From an uncultured Bacteroidia bacterium (GTDB lineage: Bacteria > Bacteroidota > Bacteroidia > Bacteroidales > F082): a stretch of 36,813 bases of DNA. The position numbers and the translations under genes were made by a program. This document shows positions 8,863 to 16,791 of the stretch, one piece after another. The DNA is taken from assembly GCA_902769875.1 (NCBI GenBank), contig CACXQV010000021.1, positions 1-36,813 of the forward strand. Direction: 5' to 3'. The notes under the pieces were generated by a model. That model ran no database searches and was not told the origin of the DNA. It saw only the letters and a list, made by a program, of their open reading frames with translations. The number at the start of each line of letters is the position of its first letter. Position 1 is the first letter of the stretch.

Positions 8863-10849
8863 CTAACTCAATTAACTGCATTTTATTGTCCACCATCTGG
8901 CCTTCAACGACCAAGATCTTCTTCACCTTGGCCTTGCTCGAAGCGGTGATGTTGTTCTCCATCTTCATTGCCTCCACCACCATCATAATAGTGCCATCAG
9001 TCACTTCATCGCCTTCTTTCACGTTGATTTTCACCACCTTGCCCGGCATTGGCGAAACCAGCCGCGACTTGTCGTTGACCGATTCCTTGCAGGCATAATC
9101 CAAGGTGTCGTTCAGTTGGTCGGTGCGGAAACAAGTGAAATTCAAGCCTCTGAAATTGACGATGGTTTTTTGTTCGTCGTTGACCGAGCAGTAGACCGTT
9201 TCGGTCCTGCCGTTGAGCATAATTTTCAGCTGCTTGTTGTCATATTGTTGGAATTCCACCTTGAAAGGCACACCATTGATCACACCGATTATCCTTCCTG
9301 CCTCTGCCGCCTCGATGCTCACAGGCACTTTTACACCTTCCACATCGACGGTCAGTTGCATGTGATAGCGCCAATAGCCGATTTCTTCCCACACGTTTTC
9401 GGTACGGTCTTCAATCTGTTTCTTACAGAAATCGAAAATGAGGAACGAAGCCGCTATATCATTGACATTCTGGGCTTTTCGGCTCTCATTCAAAGCATCG
9501 AGCAAGACTTCCTGATGGGTGTCGCAAAACGAAGTGTCAATCTTGTTGCCGATGAAATCGGGATTCTTGATGACTTCCCACAGATAGGCTTTGTTGGTGG
9601 TCAGGCCTTGTATGATGAACTCCTTCAAGGCTTGGCGGGCAGTCTCGATAGCCGCCTGACGGTTTTTGCCGTGGCAAATCAACTTGGCAATCATCGGGTC
9701 GTAAGCCTCCGAAACCACCGACGGCCGGTCAATGCTACTGTCGACGCGAGCGCCACGCACCTGCGGCTCGTGGTAGGCCGTCACTTTGCCAGGCGTGGGC
9801 AGGAAACCGTTTTCAGGATTCTCGGCATAGATACGCAGCTCAATGGCGTGGCCTTGGGCGTGGATGGCATCTTGCGTCCAACCCATTTCCTTTCCTCTTG
9901 CGATGCGGATTTGCTCCTCCACGATGTCCAAGCCCGTGCGCATCTCGGTGACGGGATGCTCCACTTGGATGCGTGTGTTCATTTCAAGGAAGTAGAAGTT
10001 CATATCCTTGTCGACCAAAAACTCCACCGTGCCCGCGTTGCGATAGCCAATGGCCTTACAGAGGCGCACGGCGGTTTCAAGCATCTGCTGGCGTTTCTCT
10101 TCGGTCAAGGTCGGTGAGGGCGATTCCTCGATGATTTTCTGATAGCGTCGCTGTATGGTGCATTCGCGCTCATGCAAATGGATGACGTTGCCGAAATGGT
10201 CGGCCAGCACCTGCACCTCTATATGGCGCGGGTTTTCAATATATTGCTCGACGAATACCGTGCCGTCGCCGAAATACTTCTCCGCTTCGCGTGAGGCACG
10301 TTCCAACTCGTCTTTCAAATCCTCTTTCCTGCGGACGATGTGCATTCCTTTGCCGCCGCCGCCCGAAGCTGCCTTGATCAAGACAGGGTAAGGCATAGCA
10401 TCGGCTTGTTGCAGAATCTCCGTTTGGCTTCCCGTCAGGCCGAAAGTGACGGGAATGTCGTTTTCGATGGCGATTTTACGGGCTTCAATCTTGTTGCCCA
10501 TCAGCCGCATCGAATGTGCATCGGGGCCGATGAATATGATGTTGTTGGCTTCGCAAGCCTCCACTAATTCGGGACTCTCGGAAAGGAAGCCGTAGCCCGG
10601 ATGAATGGCATCGGCACCGGCATCCAAGGCGGCATCTATGATTTTCTGGACATTGAGGTAGGTATCCTTCAACGTGCCGCTTCCGAGCGGACAAGCCTCA
10701 TCGGCCAAACGGCGATAAAGGGCATTGGCGTCGTTGTCGGCAAAGATTCCCACCGAGTCGATATGCAACTTGCGCAACGTCTTGATGATTCGCACCGCGA
10801 TTTCGCCTCGGTTGGCGATGAGAACTTTATGGATTCGTATACTGTTCAT
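8858..10849 (-). CDS. Biotin carboxylase fused to biotin carboxyl carrier domain (acyl-CoA carboxylase alpha-type subunit)
   Basis: The protein has 663 residues from the ATG at 10849; the frame extends to 10963 but the promoter and upstream terminator lie in that extension, and MNSIRIHKVLIANRGEIAVR is the standard start of the family. Residues 1-450 are biotin carboxylase: IANRGEIAVR at 11-20, the ATP-grasp loop GGGGKG at 163-168, and EMNTRIQVEHPVTE around 289-302. The C-terminal 75 residues form the biotinyl domain with EAMKMEN, where Lys629 is the predicted biotin site. It carboxylates biotin using ATP and bicarbonate; a separate carboxyltransferase beta subunit is needed and is not in the window. 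Family members serve propionyl-, methylcrotonyl- or acetyl-CoA; the partner here is undetermined. The acyl-CoA dehydrogenase gene follows on the same strand. Confidence 0.92.
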   Translation of the reverse strand: MNSIRIHKVLIANRGEIAVRIIKTLRKLHIDSVGIFADNDANALYRRLADEACPLGSGTLKDTYLNVQKIIDAALDAGADAIHPGYGFLSESPELVEACEANNIIFIGPDAHSMRLMGNKIEARKIAIENDIPVTFGLTGSQTEILQQADAMPYPVLIKAASGGGGKGMHIVRRKEDLKDELERASREAEKYFGDGTVFVEQYIENPRHIEVQVLADHFGNVIHLHERECTIQRRYQKIIEESPSPTLTEEKRQQMLETAVRLCKAIGYRNAGTVEFLVDKDMNFYFLEMNTRIQVEHPVTEMRTGLDIVEEQIRIARGKEMGWTQDAIHAQGHAIELRIYAENPENGFLPTPGKVTAYHEPQVRGARVDSSIDRPSVVSEAYDPMIAKLICHGKNRQAAIETARQALKEFIIQGLTTNKAYLWEVIKNPDFIGNKIDTSFCDTHQEVLLDALNESRKAQNVNDIAASFLIFDFCKKQIEDRTENVWEEIGYWRYHMQLTVDVEGVKVPVSIEAAEAGRIIGVINGVPFKVEFQQYDNKQLKIMLNGRTETVYCSVNDEQKTIVNFRGLNFTCFRTDQLNDTLDYACKESVNDKSRLVSPMPGKVVKINVKEGDEVTDGTIMMVVEAMKMENNITASSKAKVKKILVVEGQMVDNKMQLIELE

Positions 10850-10866
10850 AGGCCAATAATAACAGC

Positions 10867-10874
10867 GCAAAAAT
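10867..10874 (-). promoter_or_regulatory. -7 promoter element of the carboxylase gene
   Basis: TATTTTTG on the minus strand matches TAnnTTTG and lies 17 bases upstream of the start codon at 10849, giving a very short leader. It abuts the terminator tail of the preceding gene. Confidence 0.6.
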
Positions 10875-10908
10875 ACAAAAAGAAAGACAACCTTTGCAGA
10901 TTGTCTTT
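10875..10908 (-). terminator. Intrinsic terminator of the T9SS beta-propeller gene
   Basis: Perfect 9-base arms (GAAAGACAA at 10881-10889 and its complement at 10900-10908) close a 10-base loop. On the minus strand the stem is followed by TTTTTG. It lies about 50 bases after the stop codon at 10960. Confidence 0.7.
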
Positions 10909-10928
10909 CCTTTTTTGCATCCATTTGC

Positions 10929-10954
10929 AGAAACGTTGCACGCAACGTCTCTAC
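10929..10954. repeat. Short palindromic repeat
   Basis: Near-perfect stem (GAAACGTTGC and GCAACGTCTC) followed by TAC. It resembles the units at 159-228 and 21667-21693 in stem layout and the CTCTAC end, and lies just past the stop of the beta-propeller gene. Confidence 0.5.
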
Positions 10955-10959
10955 GGGAA

Positions 10960-13818
10960 TCAATACACCATAAACTTCACGCTTTGGTTCTTGGCACCCT
11001 GGCTGAGGCGCAGGATGTAAGAGCCTGAGCTGAGGTTCTCGGCTTGGATGTTGATTTGGTGTTCGCCTTCGGCGAGACGACCCACGTTCTGGTTCATCAC
11101 CATACGGCCAGTCAGGTCAAACACTTGGTAGCTGACGTTGCCAGCCTCATTGAGGTTGAAGCTCAGCGTGGCTTGACCCTGAACCGGATTGGGATACAGG
11201 CTGACGCTCATCATGTCGGCCAAAGCAGGGCTCTCAGGAACAGCTTCGAATTCCTTCTTGTAGTTCTCGCAACGGAACACGCCTCTGCCGTAGGTGGCGG
11301 CATAGATGACGCCAGTGTTGTAGATGCCGGGATACACCGTGGTCATGGTGCCTTCTTCGTTCTCAATGACGACAGTCTTGTTTTCTTCGAAGAGAATCTG
11401 TTGCTTGAGTTCCATAACCGGCACTTCGCCAAGCAGATAAGTGTCGGCAGTCCATTGGGCGCCAGCAATGTCCTTCGTCCTGTAGATACCACGCTCGGTA
11501 CCGAGAATGACATCACCAGTGGTCATTTCGATCAAGCTGGAATAGACGGGCATCTTAGGCAGGTTGCCTTGCTTTGAAACAAACGTAGGCTCATCGGCCA
11601 AAGCGTTAGTGGCATAGAACACATAGGCATCGTTGCCATAGTTTCCACAAGTGACAACAACCTTGTTGGCATCACGCGGATCGACGGCAACGCTGGTGAC
11701 GCATTGTCCGCTGACAGGCAGAGCAATTTCGGTGGTGGTTACTGAGAACAGCGAATCGCCAATGGTGCCGTGAGCATCGTCGACAACGGTCTTCAGGCCA
11801 GAGACGCGGAAGAATCTGCCATCCTTGGTGCCGATGAACATATTGTCGCCATCGGCAGAAATGGCCATACCGAGAGGCTCGCCGGCGAAACCAGTGTGAA
11901 CCTTGTCGGCCACTTTGTACCAATAGGTTTCAACAGCGAAGTCGAGCGGGGTGAGGGTCATATACAAGGCATCCTTATAGCCGACGAAGAATCTGGCGCT
12001 GATCGGGTCATGCACCAAGATGGAGTCGCCAGCGGCAAGAGGAGCGGTCAGTGTGTGCTCAAACGGATAATTGCAGTGGCTCATAGCCTGAACCGTGGTG
12101 CCGGCATTCAAAGTGTGGTCAGTCGTGTTGAAGAGCCATACTTCGACGGGATTCATTTCATCGTTGTAGTTTTCGAACAGCACGACGGGGCTGCGGAACG
12201 AAGAAGTGCTGATCGTAAGGCTCGAGCTGGAAGTGAAGTTGGTGGAAACCCAGTCTTCGGCAGCGGTTTCAGTACGAGCGAGGCCACCAGCCTTATAGGT
12301 GACGAAGAACGTGTTCGGGTTGATGGTGGAGATGGCGCAAGGACCGCCATGAGTGGCATCGGAGAACATACCCATCACCATACCGTCAGGATTGATCCAT
12401 TCGCCATAGCCGGGAGTGTTGGCGTTGGGGTTGTTTTCGATCAGGACGATGCCGTGGTCAAGGCCGGAAGCAATGATGCGGTTGCCGCCCGAATAAGCCA
12501 CGTTGAACATACGAGTGGTGGGATAGTTTCTGTTGCAGTCAACGAAAGTGAACCTGCCAGTGCCTTTGTAGACACCGCCATCGGTACCCACATAGCATTC
12601 GTCGGAGTTCTTGGGATTGAAGGCCATTGTGTGCATACCCACATGGACATATCCGCTCGGATCATAAATCAAGGTATTGGAAGTAATTTGCTCGCAGAGG
12701 TAGTAGCCAACGCCGCTCTCAGGCTTCGTGATTTTCCAAATGTCATAGCCAAGAATGTAGAGGATGCCTTCGTCATCGGGATCCACAACAATGGCGTGGT
12801 TGTAGAGGCCGAAACCGGCAAACACGTTATGGCCTTGGATAGCCGTCACATTCGGGAGAGCCACATTCCAGTTGTCACCCTTGTTTTCGGAGACATAAAT
12901 GCCGGTATGGTTACCATTGGCATCAATGCCGACGACATAGATGAGGTTGGGGTTGGACGGAGCAATGGCGATGTCGAGCAGACCGGCGGGTTGGGGAAGG
13001 ATGGTGTCGCCCTGCATGACCGTGGAAGTGCCTGAATGGCATTCGAGGTTGGCAACGTCTTGGCCGATGTAGAGTTGACGATCGACGGCAGCAGCGATGG
13101 TGTTGTCGCTGGCCACCTTCACGCAAGTGGCTTTGCCTTCGATGGCGGTTTCCCAAGTCTGGCCCTTGTCGGACGAATACATCAGACCTTCGTCGGTAGC
13201 GGCAATCAAAACGGTGTCAGCAATGGCGAGGTCGTTGATGTAAAGCCATTCGTTCTCGGTTGGAGCCTTTACGAGATTGAACACGTCGTTTTTCAACGTG
13301 TAGAGACCGGTACCGATAAAGCTGTTGGAGTAGCCTTGCTGGCTGAGGCCGTTGTAATTGATGGAGCCGTTGCCGTCGCCGGTGCCCACATAGATGGTGC
13401 CGTCGGCATCTTGGGTCATGCAGCTGACCATCAGGTTGAGGTCACCGACTTGATGCCAAGTGGTACCGAAGTTGTAGGTCTTGTAGACGCCACCGCCTTT
13501 GGAGCCGACATAAACCACATTCGATTGATTGTCATACAAAACAGCTGTGGTTTGACCGCCCATATTGTCGGGACCCATATTGATCCAGTACAAAGGATCG
13601 TTCGGGGCTTTACGGGTTTGCGCCTTCATAGCCCTGAACATGTCGGCAGGGTCGATAAGGCCTGTCTGTTGATTCGCGCGAAGGCTTCCCATGAAGCTCT
13701 CAGCATCGTTGTTTTGAGTGCGCGGGACATAGTGTCCTCCTTGGTCAGCGATAGCCATCGATTGACCTAAGACCATGATTACCAGAAGTAAACTGAAAGG
13801 TAAAAATCTCTTTTTCAT
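10960..13818 (-). CDS. T9SS-sorted beta-propeller protein (BNR/sialidase-like repeats)
   Basis: The protein has 952 residues. Residues 1-24 are a signal peptide (MKKR start, hydrophobic core, S-M-A-I-A). The body has repeated propeller blades with the Asp-box pattern S-x-D-x-G-x-T-W, for example SSDKGQTWE and SENKGDNWN, plus YVGSKGGGVYKT and VGTGDGNG loops; this is typical of two-propeller VPS10/sialidase-like folds. The last 80 residues (YPNPVQGQATLSF to the final SVKFMVY) are a type A T9SS sorting domain that sends the protein across the outer membrane. No sialidase catalytic residues can be assigned, so a binding or structural role is as likely as an enzymatic one. It stands alone with its own -7 box at 13888-13895 and a terminator at 10875-10908. 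Confidence 0.88.
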   Translation of the reverse strand: MKKRFLPFSLLLVIMVLGQSMAIADQGGHYVPRTQNNDAESFMGSLRANQQTGLIDPADMFRAMKAQTRKAPNDPLYWINMGPDNMGGQTTAVLYDNQSNVVYVGSKGGGVYKTYNFGTTWHQVGDLNLMVSCMTQDADGTIYVGTGDGNGSINYNGLSQQGYSNSFIGTGLYTLKNDVFNLVKAPTENEWLYINDLAIADTVLIAATDEGLMYSSDKGQTWETAIEGKATCVKVASDNTIAAAVDRQLYIGQDVANLECHSGTSTVMQGDTILPQPAGLLDIAIAPSNPNLIYVVGIDANGNHTGIYVSENKGDNWNVALPNVTAIQGHNVFAGFGLYNHAIVVDPDDEGILYILGYDIWKITKPESGVGYYLCEQITSNTLIYDPSGYVHVGMHTMAFNPKNSDECYVGTDGGVYKGTGRFTFVDCNRNYPTTRMFNVAYSGGNRIIASGLDHGIVLIENNPNANTPGYGEWINPDGMVMGMFSDATHGGPCAISTINPNTFFVTYKAGGLARTETAAEDWVSTNFTSSSSLTISTSSFRSPVVLFENYNDEMNPVEVWLFNTTDHTLNAGTTVQAMSHCNYPFEHTLTAPLAAGDSILVHDPISARFFVGYKDALYMTLTPLDFAVETYWYKVADKVHTGFAGEPLGMAISADGDNMFIGTKDGRFFRVSGLKTVVDDAHGTIGDSLFSVTTTEIALPVSGQCVTSVAVDPRDANKVVVTCGNYGNDAYVFYATNALADEPTFVSKQGNLPKMPVYSSLIEMTTGDVILGTERGIYRTKDIAGAQWTADTYLLGEVPVMELKQQILFEENKTVVIENEEGTMTTVYPGIYNTGVIYAATYGRGVFRCENYKKEFEAVPESPALADMMSVSLYPNPVQGQATLSFNLNEAGNVSYQVFDLTGRMVMNQNVGRLAEGEHQINIQAENLSSGSYILRLSQGAKNQSVKFMVY

Positions 13819-13887
13819 ATCACGAAATTTTAATTGATTTTCTGTTTTATGCGTGTTTGGTCAGTTTTTCACTTTAAATACGGTCTG

Positions 13888-13895
13888 CAAATATA
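13888..13895 (-). promoter_or_regulatory. -7 promoter element of the beta-propeller gene
   Basis: TATATTTG on the minus strand matches TAnnTTTG, 69 bases before the start codon. The -33 position shows no clear TTTG. Confidence 0.5.
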
Positions 13896-13925
13896 GGACA
13901 TTCTATCAAAGAAATTACATTTTAG

Positions 13926-13950
13926 GCAAAAAAAAATCATTTTTTTTCGC
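13926..13950 (-). terminator. Possible terminator after batE
   Basis: An A/T hairpin (GC, A-run, TCA, T-run, CGC) lies about 30 bases after the batE stop, in an otherwise T-rich stretch on the transcribed strand. It is weak because the stem is almost all A-T. Confidence 0.35.
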
Positions 13951-13979
13951 AAAAAAGTCATTTTAACCCCAAAAAACGG

Positions 13980-14738
13980 TCAAAAAGGCTGCATCTTGTC
14001 CGTTTCAAGCCATCCTATACTGCCATTGGCGATTCGAACCTGATTCCATCCGTTTGAACCATCCAAAATGTCCACTTTAGAACCTTCGTGCAAAACGAAG
14101 AGGTCGACACTCTCAACGCTCGGCGAGCTCTTCACAGTCACGGTCGGAGCCATGATGATGGCTTGGTCTTGGGTGGAAGACGACTTCCTGAGCTGGGCGG
14201 CAAAAACCACCGAAACGGCCAAAACCACAGCAAAGACAAGCCCCATGAAGAAGCCGAATTTGCGCCATCCCATCCGCCGCCCACGCAAAAACATGAACAA
14301 CGCGACCAACAGCAGCGCGAAGGCGGCAACCGAGCACCAAGCCCACTGGTCGCCCGAAAGCCAAGCCCGTGTGTTGCGCCATCCTTTGACATAGAAAGGC
14401 TGTGGCACAGGCTCAATCTTGTCGACGATGGCCTGATTGGCGATGGCGAGGTTGGCCTGCACATCATTGTCGGACGGGTCGATCTTCAAGGCCTTCTCGT
14501 AACAATAGATGGCCATCGGGTAGTTGTGCCTCTTGTAGTAGGCATTGCCCAAGTTGTAATAGACCGGCACCGACTCCATATCGGTAGCGAGGATTTTCTC
14601 GTACAGCACCACAGCGGTGTCGTAATTGCCTGAATTATATGCCGTATTGGCTTGTTCGAACCAAGTCTCGCCCATATCTTGCGCGAAGGCGCAACTCATG
14701 GCGGCCAGCAAGTATATTAATAAGGTGTATCTTTTCAT
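13980..14738 (-). CDS. batE: BatE, TPR and SH3-like domain membrane protein
   Basis: The protein has 252 residues. A signal peptide (1-19, ending CAFAQ) is followed by two tetratricopeptide repeats at about 24-57 and 58-91 (YYNLGNAYYKRHNYPMAIY, YEKALKIDPSD). Two membrane segments lie at 134-152 and 161-181. A C-terminal bacterial SH3-like domain at about 193-250 includes VTVKSSPSVES, VLHEGSKVDILD and WNQVRIANGSIGWL. This order is that of BatE, the last Bat protein. The TPRs should face the periplasm and serve protein contacts within the Bat assembly. The gene starts 27 bases after batD and is the last gene of the operon. The biochemical role of Bat proteins is not settled; aerotolerance and stress functions are reported for the family. 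Confidence 0.88.
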   Translation of the reverse strand: MKRYTLLIYLLAAMSCAFAQDMGETWFEQANTAYNSGNYDTAVVLYEKILATDMESVPVYYNLGNAYYKRHNYPMAIYCYEKALKIDPSDNDVQANLAIANQAIVDKIEPVPQPFYVKGWRNTRAWLSGDQWAWCSVAAFALLLVALFMFLRGRRMGWRKFGFFMGLVFAVVLAVSVVFAAQLRKSSSTQDQAIIMAPTVTVKSSPSVESVDLFVLHEGSKVDILDGSNGWNQVRIANGSIGWLETDKMQPF

Positions 14739-14765
14739 TGCTTTGTTCCTTTCGTTATTGATTGT

Positions 14766-16625
14766 TCACAGCACTTTTTCCGCTTTCGAAATCACATTGA
14801 TGCCTTTTTGATAGAGTTCGTCCATCTTTTCTTCGGCATTGCCGGGGGCGAAGCGGGCAAACTCGCAGCTGTTGAGCGTGTCGACAAACTGTTGCGTCAG
14901 TTCGTCGGGGACGTTCTTGCCTTTCATCGTCTCACTCACCGTGTCCATCGAGAGCTTCGAGCGTTCGATGCCCAACTTGTCGGCAATATAGCCCCACAAC
15001 GCCTGCGACATTTCGATGTAGAATTTTTCCTGTTCTTTGGCTTTCAAGTAGTTGAAGGCATTCTTCAGTCGGCCACGAGCCACCTTGTCGGCCTTACGGT
15101 TGCGGTTGGCTGCCGTGTCTTGGCTCAGTTGCTCACGTTTGCGCAACACGAAGAGCAGGATGATGAAGAGCAGCAGAAGGATGAGCAAGGCCACAAAATA
15201 GGCTGGCGAGCCGAAAAAGACGGAATGGACCGGCCTCAGCTTTGCATCGCCGCGCATGATGTGGCGGATGTCGCTGCCTAGATACTTGATGTCTTCTTGG
15301 TTGGAGGCATAGATGCCGCCTTCCGTTTCGCCGCCTTTGCCTTTCAGCACGTTGATGTCGTAGGCGTCCGACTTCAAGGTTTGGTATTGTCCCGTCGCGG
15401 GGTTGAAGAACGAGAACTCCGTTGCAGGCACGTTGAAGCTGCCGGCCCGACGTGGTATCACCAAATATTCCGCTTTCTTTGAACCCGTCAGTCCTTGCGC
15501 ATTGGCGTTGACGTTGGCAGTGATTTTGGGGTCGTAAACCTCGAAATCGGGCGGGAAGCTCAATCCGGGCATTTGCAGCAGCTCGATGTTGCCCGAACCC
15601 GAAACGGTGAGCGTCAGGGTGAGCGCCTCGTTGGTGCCCAGCTCGGTCTTGTCGATCTCCGACTTGAAGTTGTAGTTGCCCACGGCTCCGGCAAACGAAG
15701 CGGGTTTGCCGCTTTCGGGAAGGCTTTTCACCTCTATGGCTAACGAATGCGACGACAATTCTTTTTTCACGTTGACGATGTTCCGATTGAAGAAGGGGTC
15801 GTTGAAGAAGGCCTCGAAGGGGTCCATGCTTTGGCGATTGCTTCGCTCGGTACGCACTTGGGCGATGCATTCCATCGTCATCGGGTCGAGGGTCAGCTTG
15901 CCAGAACGTTGCGGCACCACCACGATTTTCTGGATTTCGGCGGTGGTGTATTCTATGCCGTTGATGTATTCGCTGCTTTGGCGAAGCGTGCCGTTGTTGT
16001 CGGTGAGGTCTTTGGTCCAAAAGCCTGCGTAGGAAGGCATCTTTTCGATGGAAACCGACGACACGGGCACCTTGGTGTAAAGTTTATAGGTCAGCACGAC
16101 CTGTTCGCCGACATAGACCGACTTTTTCGAAGGTATGACTCTGAGGAACAAGTCCTTGCCACTGACTTGCGGGTCATCGGTGTTTTGTTGCGACTGTCCC
16201 TGATGGGTGGCGCCTCCCCCACCCGATGGCGCGGCATGGCTGCCGTCGTCGGGCAAGACCTTGATTTCGAAAGGCTCGCTGCTCACCTTCTTTCCCTTGA
16301 CGGTCAGCGATGCAGAACCGATACGGAAAGAGCCTTCCTTTTGAGCCTGCAAGGCGAAGGTATAAGTCACTTTGACGGTGTGCGACATCGAGCCGTTGAC
16401 CATCGAGAAGCTGGAACTCGTCGAGGTGAACGGGCCGCCCACCACTGTGAAGCCCTCAAACGAAGGCGCTTGGAAATTCTTGCCTTCGGCATTGGCCTCA
16501 AACACCACTTGGAAACGCTCGCCCACCATGACCTGTTTTTTGGTCGAGACGCTGAGTGTAGGGTCATCTTGCGCCCACAGCCATAACGGGCATAACATCA
16601 AAAACAAAATGATTCGCTTATTCAT
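14766..16625 (-). CDS. batD: BatD, oxygen-tolerance protein
   Basis: The protein has 619 residues from the ATG at 16625; an upstream in-frame ATG at 16661 adds a hydrophilic stretch before a normal signal peptide (MNKRIILFLMLCPLWLWAQ), so the inner start is chosen. The large periplasmic part contains Ig-like beta domains: VGERFQVVFEANAEGKNFQAPSFEGF near the N-terminus, SKKSVYVGEQVVLTYKLYTKVPV, then GNYNFKSEIDKTELGTNEALTLTLTVSG and LPGLSFPPDFEVYDPK-like patterns typical of BatD. One membrane helix lies at about 474-494, followed by a basic cytoplasmic tail of about 125 residues. It is separated from batC by 166 bases that carry dispersed hairpin repeats. BatD is thought to be the large periplasmic partner of the VWA proteins BatA and BatB. 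Confidence 0.9.
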   Translation of the reverse strand: MNKRIILFLMLCPLWLWAQDDPTLSVSTKKQVMVGERFQVVFEANAEGKNFQAPSFEGFTVVGGPFTSTSSSFSMVNGSMSHTVKVTYTFALQAQKEGSFRIGSASLTVKGKKVSSEPFEIKVLPDDGSHAAPSGGGGATHQGQSQQNTDDPQVSGKDLFLRVIPSKKSVYVGEQVVLTYKLYTKVPVSSVSIEKMPSYAGFWTKDLTDNNGTLRQSSEYINGIEYTTAEIQKIVVVPQRSGKLTLDPMTMECIAQVRTERSNRQSMDPFEAFFNDPFFNRNIVNVKKELSSHSLAIEVKSLPESGKPASFAGAVGNYNFKSEIDKTELGTNEALTLTLTVSGSGNIELLQMPGLSFPPDFEVYDPKITANVNANAQGLTGSKKAEYLVIPRRAGSFNVPATEFSFFNPATGQYQTLKSDAYDINVLKGKGGETEGGIYASNQEDIKYLGSDIRHIMRGDAKLRPVHSVFFGSPAYFVALLILLLLFIILLFVLRKREQLSQDTAANRNRKADKVARGRLKNAFNYLKAKEQEKFYIEMSQALWGYIADKLGIERSKLSMDTVSETMKGKNVPDELTQQFVDTLNSCEFARFAPGNAEEKMDELYQKGINVISKAEKVL

Positions 16626-16680
16626 ATTGTCAAATCTTTCTTTTGGGTTGCAAAAACACAATTTGTCATTTACTCTTTTT

Positions 16681-16791
16681 GTCGGCAGGGGTTTACACCA
16701 CCGGCCATATCATCAACCATTACTGGTTTCGTCGTATGTCTGTCGGCAGGGGTTTACACCGCCTGCCTACTATCTGTCACCCCTACGGGGT
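16681..16791. repeat. Two copies of a dispersed hairpin repeat in the batC-batD gap
   Basis: Copy A (16681-16706) and copy B (16742-16791) share CGGCAGGGGTTTACACC. In copy B it forms the imperfect palindrome GGCAGG/CCTGCC, and a second small hairpin CCCCTACGGGG follows. A third copy is at 22649-22697 in the same operon. Copy B reaches to within a base of the batC stop codon. Confidence 0.7.
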
